Below, in pieces: positions 35,101 to 47,511 of a DNA stretch of 59,538 bases. Numbering within the stretch: position 1 is the first letter of the stretch; each line of letters opens with the position of its first letter. The translations under genes were made by a program, and so were the position numbers. The stretch is from Gammaproteobacteria bacterium DTU037 (GTDB lineage Bacteria; Pseudomonadota; Gammaproteobacteria; Pseudomonadales; Pseudomonadaceae), in assembly GCA_001513025.1 (NCBI GenBank), contig LFRZ01000100.1, positions 9,349-68,886 of the forward strand. The letters are read 5' to 3'. The notes under the pieces were generated by a model. That model had not been told where the DNA came from, ran no database searches, and worked only from the letters and a program-made list of their open reading frames with translations.

Positions 35101-36285
35101 ATGCCCCGTATAGGAACACCGCTTTCTGCTAGCGCAGTCCGTGTTTTACTCTGTGGTTCAGGTGAGCTGGGTAAAGAAGTGGCCATTGAGCTGCAACGCT
35201 TTGGTGTTGAGGTGATCGCGGTTGATCGTTATGCCAATGCACCGGCCATGCACGTGGCGCATCGCAGTCATGTGATCAATATGCTGGATGATGCCGCTTT
35301 ACGTGCGGTGATTGAGTTGGAGCAGCCGCACTATATCGTTCCAGAGATCGAAGCGATTGCCACCGCGACTTTAGTGGCTTTAGAAACTGAAGGCTTTACT
35401 GTGATCCCGACTGCACGTGCGGCGCAGTTGACCATGGATCGTGAGGGTATTCGTCGTCTTGCCGCAGAAGAGTTGGCGCTGCCGACCTCAGCCTATTGCT
35501 TTGCTGATAATTACACTGAGTATTGTGCCGGTGTTGAGCAGGTCGGCTATCCGTGCGTGGTTAAGCCGTTGATGAGTTCGTCTGGTAAAGGGCAAAGCGT
35601 GTTGCACAGCTCGGCTGATCTCGACACCTCATGGCAGGTTGCCCAAGAGGGTGGTCGTACTGGCGCGGGACGGGTCATTGTTGAAGGCTTTATTGATTTT
35701 GACTATGAAATTACCTTGCTGACCGTACGCCATATTGATGGCACCAGCTTTTGTCAGCCTATTGGTCATCTGCAAGAGCGTGGCGACTATGTGCAATCCT
35801 GGCAGCCGCAGGTGATGAATGCGACCGCATTGGCTGAAGCTCAGCGTATCGCGCAAAGCATTACTGATGCTTTGGGTGGGCGTGGTGTGTTTGGTGTCGA
35901 GCTGTTTGTTAAAGGTGATCAGGTCTGGTTTAGCGAAGTATCGCCGCGTCCACACGATACCGGCTTAGTCACCTTGATGTCACAAGACTTGTCTGAGTTT
36001 GCTCTGCATGCGCGGGCTATTTTAGGTTTGCCAATTCCAGCGATCCGGCAGCTGGGGGCAACAGCCTCGGCGGTGGTTTTGGTCAAAGGGCATTCCATGC
36101 AAACAGCTTTTTCTGGTTTGGCGCATGCCTTGCAACAGCCGGATACCGCGCTACGCTTGTTTGGTAAGCCCGCCGTTGAAGGCGAGCGCCGTATGGGTGT
36201 GGCCTTGGCGCAAGCGGCTAATATTGAGGCTGCGCGTGAAAAAGCCTTGCAGGTGGTGCGCAGCCTCAATATCGAGTTGGCGTAG
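35101..36285 (+). CDS. purT: formate-dependent phosphoribosylglycinamide formyltransferase
   Basis: Alternative third step of purine synthesis: makes FGAR from GAR, formate and ATP. The 394-residue ATP-grasp enzyme starts [19 protein letters not shown] with [33 protein letters not shown] is the ATP loop and [13 protein letters not shown] the metal site. It is the substrate-producing step for PurL, encoded 2.3 kb upstream. Follows the DUF1289 gene closely. Confidence 0.96.
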   Translation: MPRIGTPLSASAVRVLLCGSGELGKEVAIELQRFGVEVIAVDRYANAPAMHVAHRSHVINMLDDAALRAVIELEQPHYIVPEIEAIATATLVALETEGFTVIPTARAAQLTMDREGIRRLAAEELALPTSAYCFADNYTEYCAGVEQVGYPCVVKPLMSSSGKGQSVLHSSADLDTSWQVAQEGGRTGAGRVIVEGFIDFDYEITLLTVRHIDGTSFCQPIGHLQERGDYVQSWQPQVMNATALAEAQRIAQSITDALGGRGVFGVELFVKGDQVWFSEVSPRPHDTGLVTLMSQDLSEFALHARAILGLPIPAIRQLGATASAVVLVKGHSMQTAFSGLAHALQQPDTALRLFGKPAVEGERRMGVALAQAANIEAAREKALQVVRSLNIELA

Positions 36286-36303
36286 ACCCTGTCAGTGACC
36301 GAG

Positions 36304-37551
36304 TTACTCGCTGCCCCATAAGCGGGCGCGGCTGACTCGGTTATCTTTGATCTCTAGGGTTTCTACATAGTAAGGGCCAACCTGAATACAGACCGCGCCT
36401 TCTGGGATAAACTCGAGAATTTCAGTGATTAAACCATTGAGGGTTTTTGGCCCGTCACTGGGTAAATCCCAGTCCAGCGCTTTGTTAATATCACGAATAT
36501 AAGCGGCACCATCAATGGTGTAACTGCCGTCACTGAGTTGACGAATTTCTGGGGTGGCGCGACGGTCGTGACCGCTAAATTCGCCGACAATTTCTTCCAG
36601 AATATCTTCTAGAGTGACAATCCCTTCAACGTCACCATATTCATCCACCACAATACCAATACGGCGCTTATGCTTTTGAAAATTCAGCAGTTGGGTGGAA
36701 AGAGGTGTGCTTTCTGGAACAAAATAAGGGTCGCTACAGGCTTCTTGCAAATCATCATGGGTGAGCTTATTGAGGGTTAATAAGCGCGCAATTTGGCGCA
36801 TATGAATCACACCAATAATTTGGTTGATGTTTTCTCGGTACAAAGGCAAGCGTGTATGTGTGGTGGTGCGCAATTGCCAGATGATCTGATCTAGGCTGCT
36901 GTTGAGGTCTATGCCGAACACTTCATTGCGCGGGATCATAATGTCATTGACCGTCACGCGCTCAAGGTCAAGGATACCAAGCAGCATATCTTGACGGTTG
37001 TCGGGCAGTTCTTGTCCTGCCTCACGTACCACGCTGCGCAGCTCTTCGGTGGAGAGACTTTCCGATAAATGGTGGCGCGGATCCACGCCAAATAAACGCA
37101 GCAAGCTATTACTGATGGCGCCAGTGAGCCAAACAATGGGATGCAGCGGCGTCATTAAGAGAAAAATAACACGACTGGCCGGGAAGGCGATCAGCTCGGG
37201 GCGTAACGCTGCCAAGGTTTTTGGGGTGATTTCACCAAAAATCAGAATCACAATAGTCAGCGCCGTGGTAGCAATCACTACACCCGCGTCGCCCCAGAGA
37301 TCCACGGCAATAACAGTAGCAATCGAGGCTGCGAGAATATTGACTACGTTGTTGCCGACTAAAATCGTGCCCAGTAAACGATCAGGTGTGCTCAGTAAGC
37401 GCTGAGCGCGTTGTGCGCCGCGATGGCCTTCGCGACTCAGGTGGCGAAGCCTGTAGCGGTTTAAAGTTAGTAAGCCCGTTTCAGAGCTGGAAAAAAACGC
37501 AGAGCACATAATCAAAAAGACCAGCAAACCTAATAGATAGCTGATATGCAT
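36304..37551 (-). CDS. HlyC/CorC-family CNNM/CBS-domain membrane protein
   Basis: Inner-membrane protein of 415 residues. Domain order: CNNM/DUF21 transmembrane region (about 1-180, several helices, starting MHISYLLGLLVFLIMCSAFF), a CBS pair (about 195-325, with VNDIMIPRNEVFGID and GIVVDEYGDVEGIVTLEDIL), and a CorC_HlyC C-terminal domain (about 335-415). The family is linked to magnesium/cobalt efflux and resistance. The ATG at 37551 is preferred over the TTG at 37566. It is followed in Pseudomonas fashion by the CcsA-like gene, 21 bp upstream on the same strand. Confidence 0.92.
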   Translation of the reverse strand: MHISYLLGLLVFLIMCSAFFSSSETGLLTLNRYRLRHLSREGHRGAQRAQRLLSTPDRLLGTILVGNNVVNILAASIATVIAVDLWGDAGVVIATTALTIVILIFGEITPKTLAALRPELIAFPASRVIFLLMTPLHPIVWLTGAISNSLLRLFGVDPRHHLSESLSTEELRSVVREAGQELPDNRQDMLLGILDLERVTVNDIMIPRNEVFGIDLNSSLDQIIWQLRTTTHTRLPLYRENINQIIGVIHMRQIARLLTLNKLTHDDLQEACSDPYFVPESTPLSTQLLNFQKHKRRIGIVVDEYGDVEGIVTLEDILEEIVGEFSGHDRRATPEIRQLSDGSYTIDGAAYIRDINKALDWDLPSDGPKTLNGLITEILEFIPEGAVCIQVGPYYVETLEIKDNRVSRARLWGSE

Positions 37552-37572
37552 ATCGTCCACAAGCAAGGCGCC

Positions 37573-38373
37573 TCAAATAACTAGAATAAATTCACGGACT
37601 AATTTGCTGCCAAAGTAGGCCAGCATCAGTAAGAAAAAGCCAGCGATGGTCCAGCGAATCGCTTTATGTCCGCGCCAGCCAAGCTGATGGCGACCCCATA
37701 AAAGAGTGCCGAAAACCAGCCACGCGATGCATGACAGCAAGGTTTTGTGGACCAAGTGTTGAGCGAACAAGTTATCAAGAAACATCCAGCCGGTGACTAG
37801 AGATAAGGAGAGTAGCAGCCAGCCTGCCCATAAAAAGCCAAACAGTAGGCTTTCCATGCTTTGCAGAGGCGGGAAGTGCTTAATTAGAGTAGAGACAGGC
37901 CGCTTGCGTAACTGTTGGTCTTGAATGAGCAGAATCATAGACTGGAATACAGCAATGGTGATCATGCCGTAGGCCAGAATCGAAAATAGAATATGCGCCA
38001 AGATACCGGGGGCTTCATTAATCGGCTGCAGATTTCCTTGCGGCAAAAACTGTGCGCAGACCACTGTCGCAGCACCTAGGCTGAGTAATGGCAACAGAAG
38101 TATGTGCACCGCTATGCGGGTTAGGCACAAGAGAACTAAGCCGATAATTGAAAAGGCGATTAAGCTGGAGGCATTAAACAGACTTAAAAACAGACCTTGC
38201 TCAGACAGCAGCAGGGTAAATAAGTGGATGCCGTGCGCAGCAAAGCCAATCAAGGACAGGCTGGCAACCACTGCTTTATTAAAGGGTGCACGCCGCGATA
38301 AGCAGTTCACCAAGTATAAGCAGGTCGCGCCATAAAAAAATGCAGCGAGTAGACTAGAAAGCAGAGTGGACAT
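37573..38373 (-). CDS. cytochrome c assembly-like inner-membrane protein (YpjD/HemX type)
   Basis: A 266-residue polytopic protein with about eight hydrophobic segments, matching the CcsA/HemX-like YpjD group: INEAPGILAHILFSILAYGM and LFAQHLVHKTLLSCIAWLVFG contain the conserved His residues. In Pseudomonas this gene neighbours ffh and the CorC-like gene. Related proteins handle heme for cytochrome c assembly, but YpjD itself has no proven role. First gene of the minus-strand pair; divergent from yceD. Confidence 0.88.
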   Translation of the reverse strand: MSTLLSSLLAAFFYGATCLYLVNCLSRRAPFNKAVVASLSLIGFAAHGIHLFTLLLSEQGLFLSLFNASSLIAFSIIGLVLLCLTRIAVHILLLPLLSLGAATVVCAQFLPQGNLQPINEAPGILAHILFSILAYGMITIAVFQSMILLIQDQQLRKRPVSTLIKHFPPLQSMESLLFGFLWAGWLLLSLSLVTGWMFLDNLFAQHLVHKTLLSCIAWLVFGTLLWGRHQLGWRGHKAIRWTIAGFFLLMLAYFGSKLVREFILVI

Positions 38374-38390
38374 AAGACCTTATAAAATAA

Positions 38391-38418
38391 TTTCTACAGT
38401 TTAAGTTTGGCATATAAT
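38391..38418 (+). promoter_or_regulatory. possible promoter of the yceD-rpmF-fab cluster
   Basis: A perfect TATAAT lies at 38413-38418 in the 201-bp divergent gap before yceD. The upstream hexamer TTTCTA (38391-38396, spacing 16) is a poor -35, so activity would depend on an activator or UP-like A/T tract (38380-38392 is A/T-rich). Low confidence. Confidence 0.35.
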
Positions 38419-38574
38419 ACATCAGCGTAGAAACAATATTTACTTTGCTGCGCCGAACCGTACCATCGCCCCCTACAATGTGCCTCGCCTTTTACCAGCG
38501 AGGCAGTGATTCAATCCTCTATAAGGACAATATCCTTTGACAGTTGCCAAGTCTATCCATAGAATATCGCGCCT

Positions 38575-39102
38575 ATGATAAATGGACCGATTCCCCCTCA
38601 CGTTGATCCGCGGAAACTTGCAGATCGTGGTATCACCTTAACTGGTGAGCTGCCTCTGTCTGATTTTTCTAGGGTCTGCGAATTGCTGACAGATTCTGCC
38701 GGACACGTTCGGGTAGCGTTTGACTTTAGCCGCGACGAGCAGAAAGTTGTAGTAGTGCAGCTTAAACTTGAGTCGGAGGTTAGGATGATCTGCCAGCGTT
38801 GCTTGGATGAAGCGGTTATACCTGTTAGCGGTGAGTTTCTGTATGCTGTCGTTACACCTGGCACAGATGCGCTCCATATGCCTAAAGGGTATGACGTACT
38901 TGAAGTAGGTGAAGAGCCTTTAGATTTATTGGCATTGATTGAAGATGAGCTTTTGCTTACTTTACCCATTGTCCCGATGCATCCACCTGAAGAATGCCAG
39001 CAACCGGCTGGACTCCTAGAGTCCGAGACGAGCAAGAATGCGGTTAAAAGGTCCAACCCGTTCAGTGTATTGGCGCAGTTAAAGCGTGACCCAAACGTTT
39101 AG
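38575..39102 (+). CDS. yceD: YceD/DUF177 family protein, 23S rRNA accumulation protein
   Basis: A 175-residue acidic protein always found just before rpmF. It carries MICQRCLDE and a later HPPEECQQ, the cysteine motifs of DUF177. In other bacteria YceD is needed for normal 23S rRNA levels, so it probably acts in large-subunit assembly with L32. It is the first gene of the rpmF-plsX-fab cluster. ATG at 38575; no strong ribosome site is visible. Confidence 0.92.
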   Translation: MINGPIPPHVDPRKLADRGITLTGELPLSDFSRVCELLTDSAGHVRVAFDFSRDEQKVVVVQLKLESEVRMICQRCLDEAVIPVSGEFLYAVVTPGTDALHMPKGYDVLEVGEEPLDLLALIEDELLLTLPIVPMHPPEECQQPAGLLESETSKNAVKRSNPFSVLAQLKRDPNV

Positions 39103-39114
39103 GAGTTAGTAATT

Positions 39115-39297
39115 ATGGCTGTTCAGAAAAGTAAGAAATCACGCTCAGCGCGTGACATGCGTCGTTCACATGATGCGCTTACCGCAAGTACTTTGACTGT
39201 AGAGCAAAGCACCGGCGAAATGCGTTTACGTCACCACGTATCACCAGAAGGTGTTTACCGTGGACGTCAAGTGATCGCGAAGGATTCTGCTGAGTAA
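39115..39297 (+). CDS. rpmF: 50S ribosomal protein bL32
   Basis: The 60-residue protein begins [20 protein letters not shown] and has [17 protein letters not shown]. It is the cysteine-free (zinc-independent) form usual in Pseudomonas. AGGAG at 39101-39105 precedes the ATG. It is 12 bp after yceD and 3 bp before the plsX start. Confidence 0.97.
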   Translation: MAVQKSKKSRSARDMRRSHDALTASTLTVEQSTGEMRLRHHVSPEGVYRGRQVIAKDSAE

Positions 39298-39300
39298 ACC

Positions 39301-40314
39301 TTGACCGGTTCAGCGATAGCAGTTGATGCAATGGGCGGGGACTATGGTCCCCGTCTTATTGTTTCTGCGTCTGTAAAAAGTTTGCTTGAATATCCGGATC
39401 TGCATTTGGTGTTGGTCGGTGATTCAGCGATTATTGAGTCAGTTCTGGCTCAATGCCCTCAAGTCGATTATTCACGGTTAGTGATACAACACGCCAGTGA
39501 AAGCATATCGATGACTGATTTGCCTGTGCATGCCTTGCGTCATAAACCTGACTCATCGATGCGCGTTGCCTTGCAATTATTGCGTGATAAACAGGTGCAA
39601 GCCTGTGTCAGTGCGGGTAATACCGGCGCTTTAATGGCTTTGGCTAAACATATTTTAAATCCTTTACCTCATATTGATCGGCCGGCCATTATGACCGCTT
39701 TGCCGACCCTGACCGGTGCAACACATTTGCTCGATTTAGGTGCGAATGTTGATGTCAGTGCCCAGCAGTTGGTGCAGTTTGCCTTAATGGGCTCGGCTGC
39801 TGTGCAGATTCAAGGTCTGGCTCAGCCGCGCGTTGCGCTACTCAATGTAGGTCGCGAAGCCAATAAAGGTAATCAGCAAGTTAAGTTGGCCGCGGCAGAA
39901 TTACAGGCGATGCCGCATATCAATTATATTGGCTACGTGGAAGGCGATGGTGTGTTCCGTGGCGATGCTGATGTAGTGGTCTGTGATGGTTTTGTCGGTA
40001 ATGTCTTGCTCAAGTCCAGCGAAGGTCTGGCTCAAATGATCGCGGCACGCATCAAGCAACGTTTAGGTCGTGGTTTGCGTGCGTGGTTATTAGCCTGGTT
40101 GGCCGCACCTTTGTTAAAGGTCTTACGTTCAGAGTTGGCCCCCGAGCGCTATAATGGTGCGTGCTTGTTGGGTGTTGATGGTGTGGTGGTGAAAAGTCAT
40201 GGTAACGCCTCGCAAGATGCTTTTCAGGCCGCTATTAGCGTCGCCTATGTTGCTACCCAAGAAAGATTAGTGGAGCGCTTGCAGGCACATTTGCAAGGGT
40301 TGAGTGGCACTTAA
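39301..40314 (+). CDS. plsX: phosphate acyltransferase PlsX
   Basis: Converts acyl-ACP to acyl-phosphate for phospholipid synthesis; 337 residues. The N-terminus AIAVDAMGGDYGPR is the family signature, with GNTGALMALAKHIL and NVGREANKGNQQVKLA further on. The start is the TTG at 39301, 3 bp after the rpmF stop and without its own clear ribosome site, so translation is probably coupled to rpmF. No fabH lies between plsX and fabD. Confidence 0.95.
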   Translation: MTGSAIAVDAMGGDYGPRLIVSASVKSLLEYPDLHLVLVGDSAIIESVLAQCPQVDYSRLVIQHASESISMTDLPVHALRHKPDSSMRVALQLLRDKQVQACVSAGNTGALMALAKHILNPLPHIDRPAIMTALPTLTGATHLLDLGANVDVSAQQLVQFALMGSAAVQIQGLAQPRVALLNVGREANKGNQQVKLAAAELQAMPHINYIGYVEGDGVFRGDADVVVCDGFVGNVLLKSSEGLAQMIAARIKQRLGRGLRAWLLAWLAAPLLKVLRSELAPERYNGACLLGVDGVVVKSHGNASQDAFQAAISVAYVATQERLVERLQAHLQGLSGT

Positions 40315-40444
40315 ATCGAGTGCCGTGCAGCAATATATAGATAAAGTGTGACGGATGGATAAAGCTTATCATCCAATAGTCGGTTTGTTATTGGCATACT
40401 ATGCGTGGCAAACTTCCTTTATTGAATGACAGGTAACTATTTTT

Positions 40445-41383
40445 ATGAAGGCTTCTCTTGCGTTTGTATTCCCCGGCCAAGGCTCGCAAGCCGTTGGCAT
40501 GCTGGCAGACATGGGTGCTGCAGAGTCCATTGTGCTTGATACCTTTGCCGAGGCATCCGCTGCTTTAGGCTACGATCTTTGGGCGTTAACTCAGCAAGGC
40601 CCAGCCGACGTATTGAATCAAACCGATAAAACCCAGCCTGCGATTTTAACTGCATCGATTGCCTTATGGCGTGTGTGGGTCGCTCAATCAACGGCATTGC
40701 CTGCTTATGTAGCAGGGCACAGTTTAGGTGAATACTCAGCGCTGGTTGCGGCGGGTAGCTTGACCTTGGCTGATGCGGTGCGCTTAGTTGAGCTGCGTGG
40801 TCAGTTAATGCAAGAAGCCGTACCGGCAGGCACCGGTGGCATGGCCGCTATTTTAGGCTTAGATGATGCTGATGTGCAGGCCGCTTGTGCGGAGGCTGCA
40901 GAAGGTGAAGTGGTGAGCGCAGTGAATTTTAATGCGCCGGGCCAAGTGGTCATTGCTGGTGCTGCGGCAGCGGTTGAGCGTGCGATTGTCGCGTGTAAAG
41001 CGCGCGGCGCTAAGCGTGCATTGGCCTTGCCGGTCAGCGTACCTTCGCATTGTGCCTTGATGCAGCCGGCGGCTGAGAAATTTGCTCAGGCTTTAGCTGC
41101 AATTCAATGGCAGCAGCCTAAAATTGCCCTAGTGCAAAACGTCACCGCTGAAGTGGTCACTGATTTAGCTGTTTTAGAACAAAATCTCTTAGCGCAATTG
41201 TATAGTCCGGTACGCTGGGTTGAGTCGATGGTGTGTTTAGCTGCACAAGGTGTCACTGACGTGGTTGAGTGTGGACCAGGTAAAGTCCTGTCCGGCCTTA
41301 ACAAACGCTGTATTAAAGGCGTAAATACCTATAATTTAGAGACCCCCGAAGCCTTTGCTGCAGCGAAAGCTGCGCAGCTTTGA
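40445..41383 (+). CDS. fabD: malonyl-CoA:ACP transacylase
   Basis: Loads malonyl groups onto ACP for fatty acid elongation; 312 residues. Shows FPGQGSQAVGML, the active-site serine Ser93 in GHSLGEYSALVAAG, and the catalytic His region VPSHCALMQPAA. A 130-bp gap separates it from plsX. fabG starts 14 bp after its stop. Confidence 0.97.
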   Translation: MKASLAFVFPGQGSQAVGMLADMGAAESIVLDTFAEASAALGYDLWALTQQGPADVLNQTDKTQPAILTASIALWRVWVAQSTALPAYVAGHSLGEYSALVAAGSLTLADAVRLVELRGQLMQEAVPAGTGGMAAILGLDDADVQAACAEAAEGEVVSAVNFNAPGQVVIAGAAAAVERAIVACKARGAKRALALPVSVPSHCALMQPAAEKFAQALAAIQWQQPKIALVQNVTAEVVTDLAVLEQNLLAQLYSPVRWVESMVCLAAQGVTDVVECGPGKVLSGLNKRCIKGVNTYNLETPEAFAAAKAAQL

Positions 41384-41396
41384 AATGGAGATGAAC

Positions 41397-42140
41397 ATGA
41401 GCTTACAAGGTAAAGTGGCCTTGGTCACCGGTGCAAGCCGTGGTATTGGTCAAGCCATTGCCCTGCAATTGGGTGCGCAAGGTGCTATTGTTATTGGTAC
41501 TGCGACCTCTGAAAAAGGTGCGCAAAGCATCAGTCAGGTACTGCAAGATAAGGGTATTCAAGGCACCGGTATGCTGCTTAATGTGTGTGATGCTGAGTCT
41601 GTGGCTGCGACCCTTGAGCGCATCCAAACAGAGTTTGGTGCACCACTGATTCTAGTCAATAACGCAGGTATTACCCGTGATAATCTAATGCTGCGGATGA
41701 AAGACGACGAATGGTTTGATGTGCTTGATACCAATTTGCACAGTTTATATCGCATGACCAAAGCCGTTTTACGCGGAATGACCAAAGCACGCTGGGGCCG
41801 AATTATCAGTATTGGCTCTGTGGTAGGTGCAATGGGTAACGCAGGTCAAGTAAACTACGCTGCAGCAAAAGCTGGGCTGGAAGGTTTTGGCCGCGCTCTA
41901 GCACGTGAAGTGGGCTCACGCTCCATCACGGTCAATGCGGTAGCGCCTGGTTTTATTGATACTGATATGACCCGTGAGCTGCCTGAAGCGCAGCGTGATG
42001 CCTTACTGACACAAATTCCTTTAGGACGTTTGGGTCAAGCGCAAGAAATCGCCAACGTAGTGGGTTTTCTTGCATCAGAACAGGCTTCTTATGTCACTGG
42101 AGCAACGATTCCGGTGAATGGTGGCATGTATATGAGTTAA
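41397..42140 (+). CDS. fabG: 3-oxoacyl-ACP reductase
   Basis: NADPH-dependent SDR that reduces 3-ketoacyl-ACP in each elongation round; 247 residues. The cofactor site TGASRGIGQAIA and the catalytic Ser-Tyr-Lys (IGSVVG, YAAAKAGLEGFG) are intact, with a PVNGGMYMS end. I start at the ATG at 41397 because GGAG at 41387-41390 is 6 bp upstream; the in-frame ATG at 41391 abuts it. Confidence 0.97.
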   Translation: MSLQGKVALVTGASRGIGQAIALQLGAQGAIVIGTATSEKGAQSISQVLQDKGIQGTGMLLNVCDAESVAATLERIQTEFGAPLILVNNAGITRDNLMLRMKDDEWFDVLDTNLHSLYRMTKAVLRGMTKARWGRIISIGSVVGAMGNAGQVNYAAAKAGLEGFGRALAREVGSRSITVNAVAPGFIDTDMTRELPEAQRDALLTQIPLGRLGQAQEIANVVGFLASEQASYVTGATIPVNGGMYMS

Positions 42141-42191
42141 GATGACTGTTAATATGACCGAAGTGTCGTATTTTCAGTCATAATTGCAGTT

Positions 42192-42282
42192 TATAATATT
42201 AGAACTATTTATGCTGCGCCTGATGCAACGCACAAATAGATCAAATAAGTGGTTCGCAAAGGGCAAGCAGTTCGCTTAAAAT
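42192..42282 (+). promoter_or_regulatory. candidate acpP promoters
   Basis: Two possible sites lie in the 211-bp gap before acpP. TTCGCA (42253-42258) and TAAAAT (42277-42282) are 18 bp apart and about 70 bp before the ATG. A perfect TATAAT at 42192-42197 lacks a good -35. A separate acpP promoter fits the need for abundant ACP. Confidence 0.4.
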
Positions 42283-42351
42283 GCGCAAACCCTTTTATAC
42301 AAAGCGGCAGCTTGGGTTGTCCAGTTTTTCCATTTAGGAGTGATACACAGT

Positions 42352-42588
42352 ATGAGCACTATTGAAGAACGCGTTAAAAAAATCGTTGCTGAGCAATTAG
42401 GTGCCAAAGCAGAAGATGTGACGAACAGCGCATCTTTTGTTGATGATTTGGGCGCGGATTCATTGGATACAGTTGAGTTGGTAATGGCTCTTGAAGAAGA
42501 GTTCGAGACTGAAATCCCAGATGAAAAAGCTGAGAAAATCACCACTGTTCAAGAAGCAATCGACTACATCAACGCTCACGCGCAGTAA
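42352..42588 (+). CDS. acpP: acyl carrier protein
   Basis: Small acidic carrier protein, 78 residues, that holds growing fatty acids on phosphopantetheine at Ser37 ([18 protein letters not shown]). The start at 42352 gives the usual [18 protein letters not shown]-terminus, with TAGGAG at 42335-42340. A terminator lies between it and fabF. Confidence 0.98.
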   Translation: MSTIEERVKKIVAEQLGAKAEDVTNSASFVDDLGADSLDTVELVMALEEEFETEIPDEKAEKITTVQEAIDYINAHAQ

Positions 42589-42613
42589 TGTAAACGGTTT
42601 CTTTGCAACAGCG

Positions 42614-42652
42614 AAAGCCGCGCGACTTGTTACGAGTGTGCGGCTTTTTTTT
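42614..42652 (+). terminator. terminator between acpP and fabF
   Basis: AAAGCCGC (42614-42621) pairs with GCGGCTTT (42640-42647), with partial pairing inside, followed by a T-run. It would yield a short, abundant acpP transcript with reduced read-through to fabF. Confidence 0.85.
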
Positions 42653-42688
42653 GTACAGCATATTTTACATTAACAAGAGGTTGTCGCC

Positions 42689-43930
42689 ATGTCGCGTAGA
42701 CGTGTCGTAGTTACTGGGATAGGCATGCTGTCCCCACTAGGTATTGATGTCGCGCAAAGCTGGTCTGGCATCCTAGCTGGTAAAAGCGGTATCAGTACGA
42801 TTGAACATATGAACGTTGAGGCTTTTTCAACACGTTTTGGTGGCTCAATCAAAGGTTTTGATATTGAACAGTATATGCCCGCCAAAGATGCGCGCCGCTT
42901 AGACTTGTTTATTCAATATGGTCTCGCCGCTGGCTTACAGGCCATGCAAGACTCAGGCCTTGAAGTGACTGATGCCAATCGTGAACGCATTGGTGTGGTG
43001 ATGGGTTCAGGTATTGGTGGACTGACCAATATTGAAAACACCAGCAAAACTTTAACAGAGCAAGGTCCTCGACGTATTTCACCATTTTTCGTGCCAGGCT
43101 CTATTATCAATATGATCTCTGGTGTGTTGTCGATCCAGTTGGGTTTACAAGGCCCTAACTATGCAATCGCTACAGCTTGCACCACAGGTACGCATAGTAT
43201 TGGTATGGCGGCGCGTAATATTGTCTATGGCGAAGCGGATGTGATGCTGGCCGGTGGTGCTGAAATGGCTGCTTGTGGCTTAGGCTTGGGTGGTTTTGCG
43301 GCGTCACGTGCACTTTCCACGCGCAATGATGATCCACAGGCGGCGAGCCGCCCTTGGGATGCTGAGCGTGATGGTTTTGTCTTAGCCGACGGTGCGGGTG
43401 CGGTGATCCTTGAAGAGCTGGAGCATGCTAAAGCGCGTGGAGCAACGATTTATGCGGAAGTGGCAGGCTTTGGTATGAGTGCTGATGCCTATCATATGAC
43501 CTCGCCACCGGAGAAGGGCGATGGCGCCGCGCGTTGTATGGCGAATGCGCTGCGTGATGCCGGTATGCGTCCCGACCAAGTGCAGTATGTGAATGCACAC
43601 GGTACCTCGACGCTGGCCGGTGACTTGGCTGAAGTCAATGCACTGAAAACGGTGTTTAGCGATCATGCGCAGGCTTTAGCTGTGAGCTCGACCAAATCCA
43701 TGACTGGACACTTATTGGGTGCAGCGGGTGCGGTTGAAGCGATTTTCAGTGTTTTAGCGATTCGCGATCAAGTCGCACCGCCGACCATCAATTTGGATCA
43801 GCCGGGTGAAGGCTGCGACTTAAACTTTGTCGCCAACCAAGCACAGCCGATGAAGATTGATGCGGTACTGTCCAACTCCTTTGGTTTTGGTGGTACTAAT
43901 GGCTCGCTGCTACTGCGGCGGTACAGCTAG
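42689..43930 (+). CDS. fabF: beta-ketoacyl-ACP synthase II
   Basis: Condensing enzyme for fatty acid elongation; 413 residues. The Cys-His-His triad is visible as Cys164 in [23 protein letters not shown] and [14 protein letters not shown]. The length and N-terminus [17 protein letters not shown] are typical. pabC begins 2 bp after its stop. Confidence 0.97.
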   Translation: MSRRRVVVTGIGMLSPLGIDVAQSWSGILAGKSGISTIEHMNVEAFSTRFGGSIKGFDIEQYMPAKDARRLDLFIQYGLAAGLQAMQDSGLEVTDANRERIGVVMGSGIGGLTNIENTSKTLTEQGPRRISPFFVPGSIINMISGVLSIQLGLQGPNYAIATACTTGTHSIGMAARNIVYGEADVMLAGGAEMAACGLGLGGFAASRALSTRNDDPQAASRPWDAERDGFVLADGAGAVILEELEHAKARGATIYAEVAGFGMSADAYHMTSPPEKGDGAARCMANALRDAGMRPDQVQYVNAHGTSTLAGDLAEVNALKTVFSDHAQALAVSSTKSMTGHLLGAAGAVEAIFSVLAIRDQVAPPTINLDQPGEGCDLNFVANQAQPMKIDAVLSNSFGFGGTNGSLLLRRYS

Positions 43931-43932
43931 AC

Positions 43933-44748
43933 GTGCAAGCCTGGGTTAACGGTCAGCCGGCAGATTGTCTTGCGCTGGCTGACCGTGGTTTGGCTTATGG
44001 TGATGGTCTATTTGAGACCATTAAAGTTCGCAATGGGCGCGCGGCTTTATTGGAGCGACATTTAGCCCGCTTGCACGAAGGCTGTCAGCGCTTACTGATT
44101 CCTTGCGATATGCAGGTGTTGCGTGGCGAATTGCTCGCCTATATGCAGCAGCTGGGTGATGGGGTCTGTAAGTTAATTCTGACTCGTGGTGCGGGCCAGC
44201 GTGGTTACAGCATGCCTGAACCCTGTGTACCGCAGCGGATTCTACAAGCGTCAGGACTCCCGCAATGGCCTTCTAGCCATGCGCAGCAAGGCATTCAATT
44301 GTTTGCCTGTCAGTTGCGCCTGAGTCAGCAGCCGCTTTTAGCTGGATTAAAACACCTCAATCGATTAGAACAAGTCTTGGCTCGGGCCGAGTGGTCAGAC
44401 CCTGCCTATGCAGAAGGTGTACTGCTGGATAGGCAAAAACGTGTGATTGATGGAGTATTTAGTAATATTTTTATCGTACACAAACAGCAGTTGCTGACAC
44501 CTGCTTTGCATCGCTCTGGTGTCGCTGGCGTGATGCGTGCTGAGCTGTTAGCGCGTGCGGAGGCGGCAGGTATTGAGACGGTTGTATGTGATATCGCTGT
44601 GCAGCAATTATTGCAAGCCGATGAAGTGTTGACCTGTAATAGCCTCTACGGCATTTGGCCAGTGCGACGCTATGCAACACAACACTGGTCGATCGGCCCG
44701 CTCACTCGTAAACTGCAAGACCTTATTAAAGATTTAGTGGATGGATAG
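43933..44748 (+). CDS. pabC: aminodeoxychorismate lyase
   Basis: PLP enzyme of fold type IV that releases pyruvate from aminodeoxychorismate to give p-aminobenzoate for folate; 271 residues. Key parts are ADRGLAYGDGLFETIKV, the PLP lysine in GLKHLNRLEQVLAR, and GVFSNIFIV. GTG start at 43933, 2 bp after fabF, so coupling is likely. mltG follows 2 bp later. Confidence 0.94.
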   Translation: MQAWVNGQPADCLALADRGLAYGDGLFETIKVRNGRAALLERHLARLHEGCQRLLIPCDMQVLRGELLAYMQQLGDGVCKLILTRGAGQRGYSMPEPCVPQRILQASGLPQWPSSHAQQGIQLFACQLRLSQQPLLAGLKHLNRLEQVLARAEWSDPAYAEGVLLDRQKRVIDGVFSNIFIVHKQQLLTPALHRSGVAGVMRAELLARAEAAGIETVVCDIAVQQLLQADEVLTCNSLYGIWPVRRYATQHWSIGPLTRKLQDLIKDLVDG

Positions 44749-44750
44749 CC

Positions 44751-47414
<2,664 letters not shown>

Positions 47415-47511
47415 GCCTGTCTATCTATGCGTATAATCAGCACACTGCGCTGGCGTGTGTTTACCTGCAGGTACTAGAATCAGTGGCTTACTGACATATA
47501 AGGAAGGTGCT

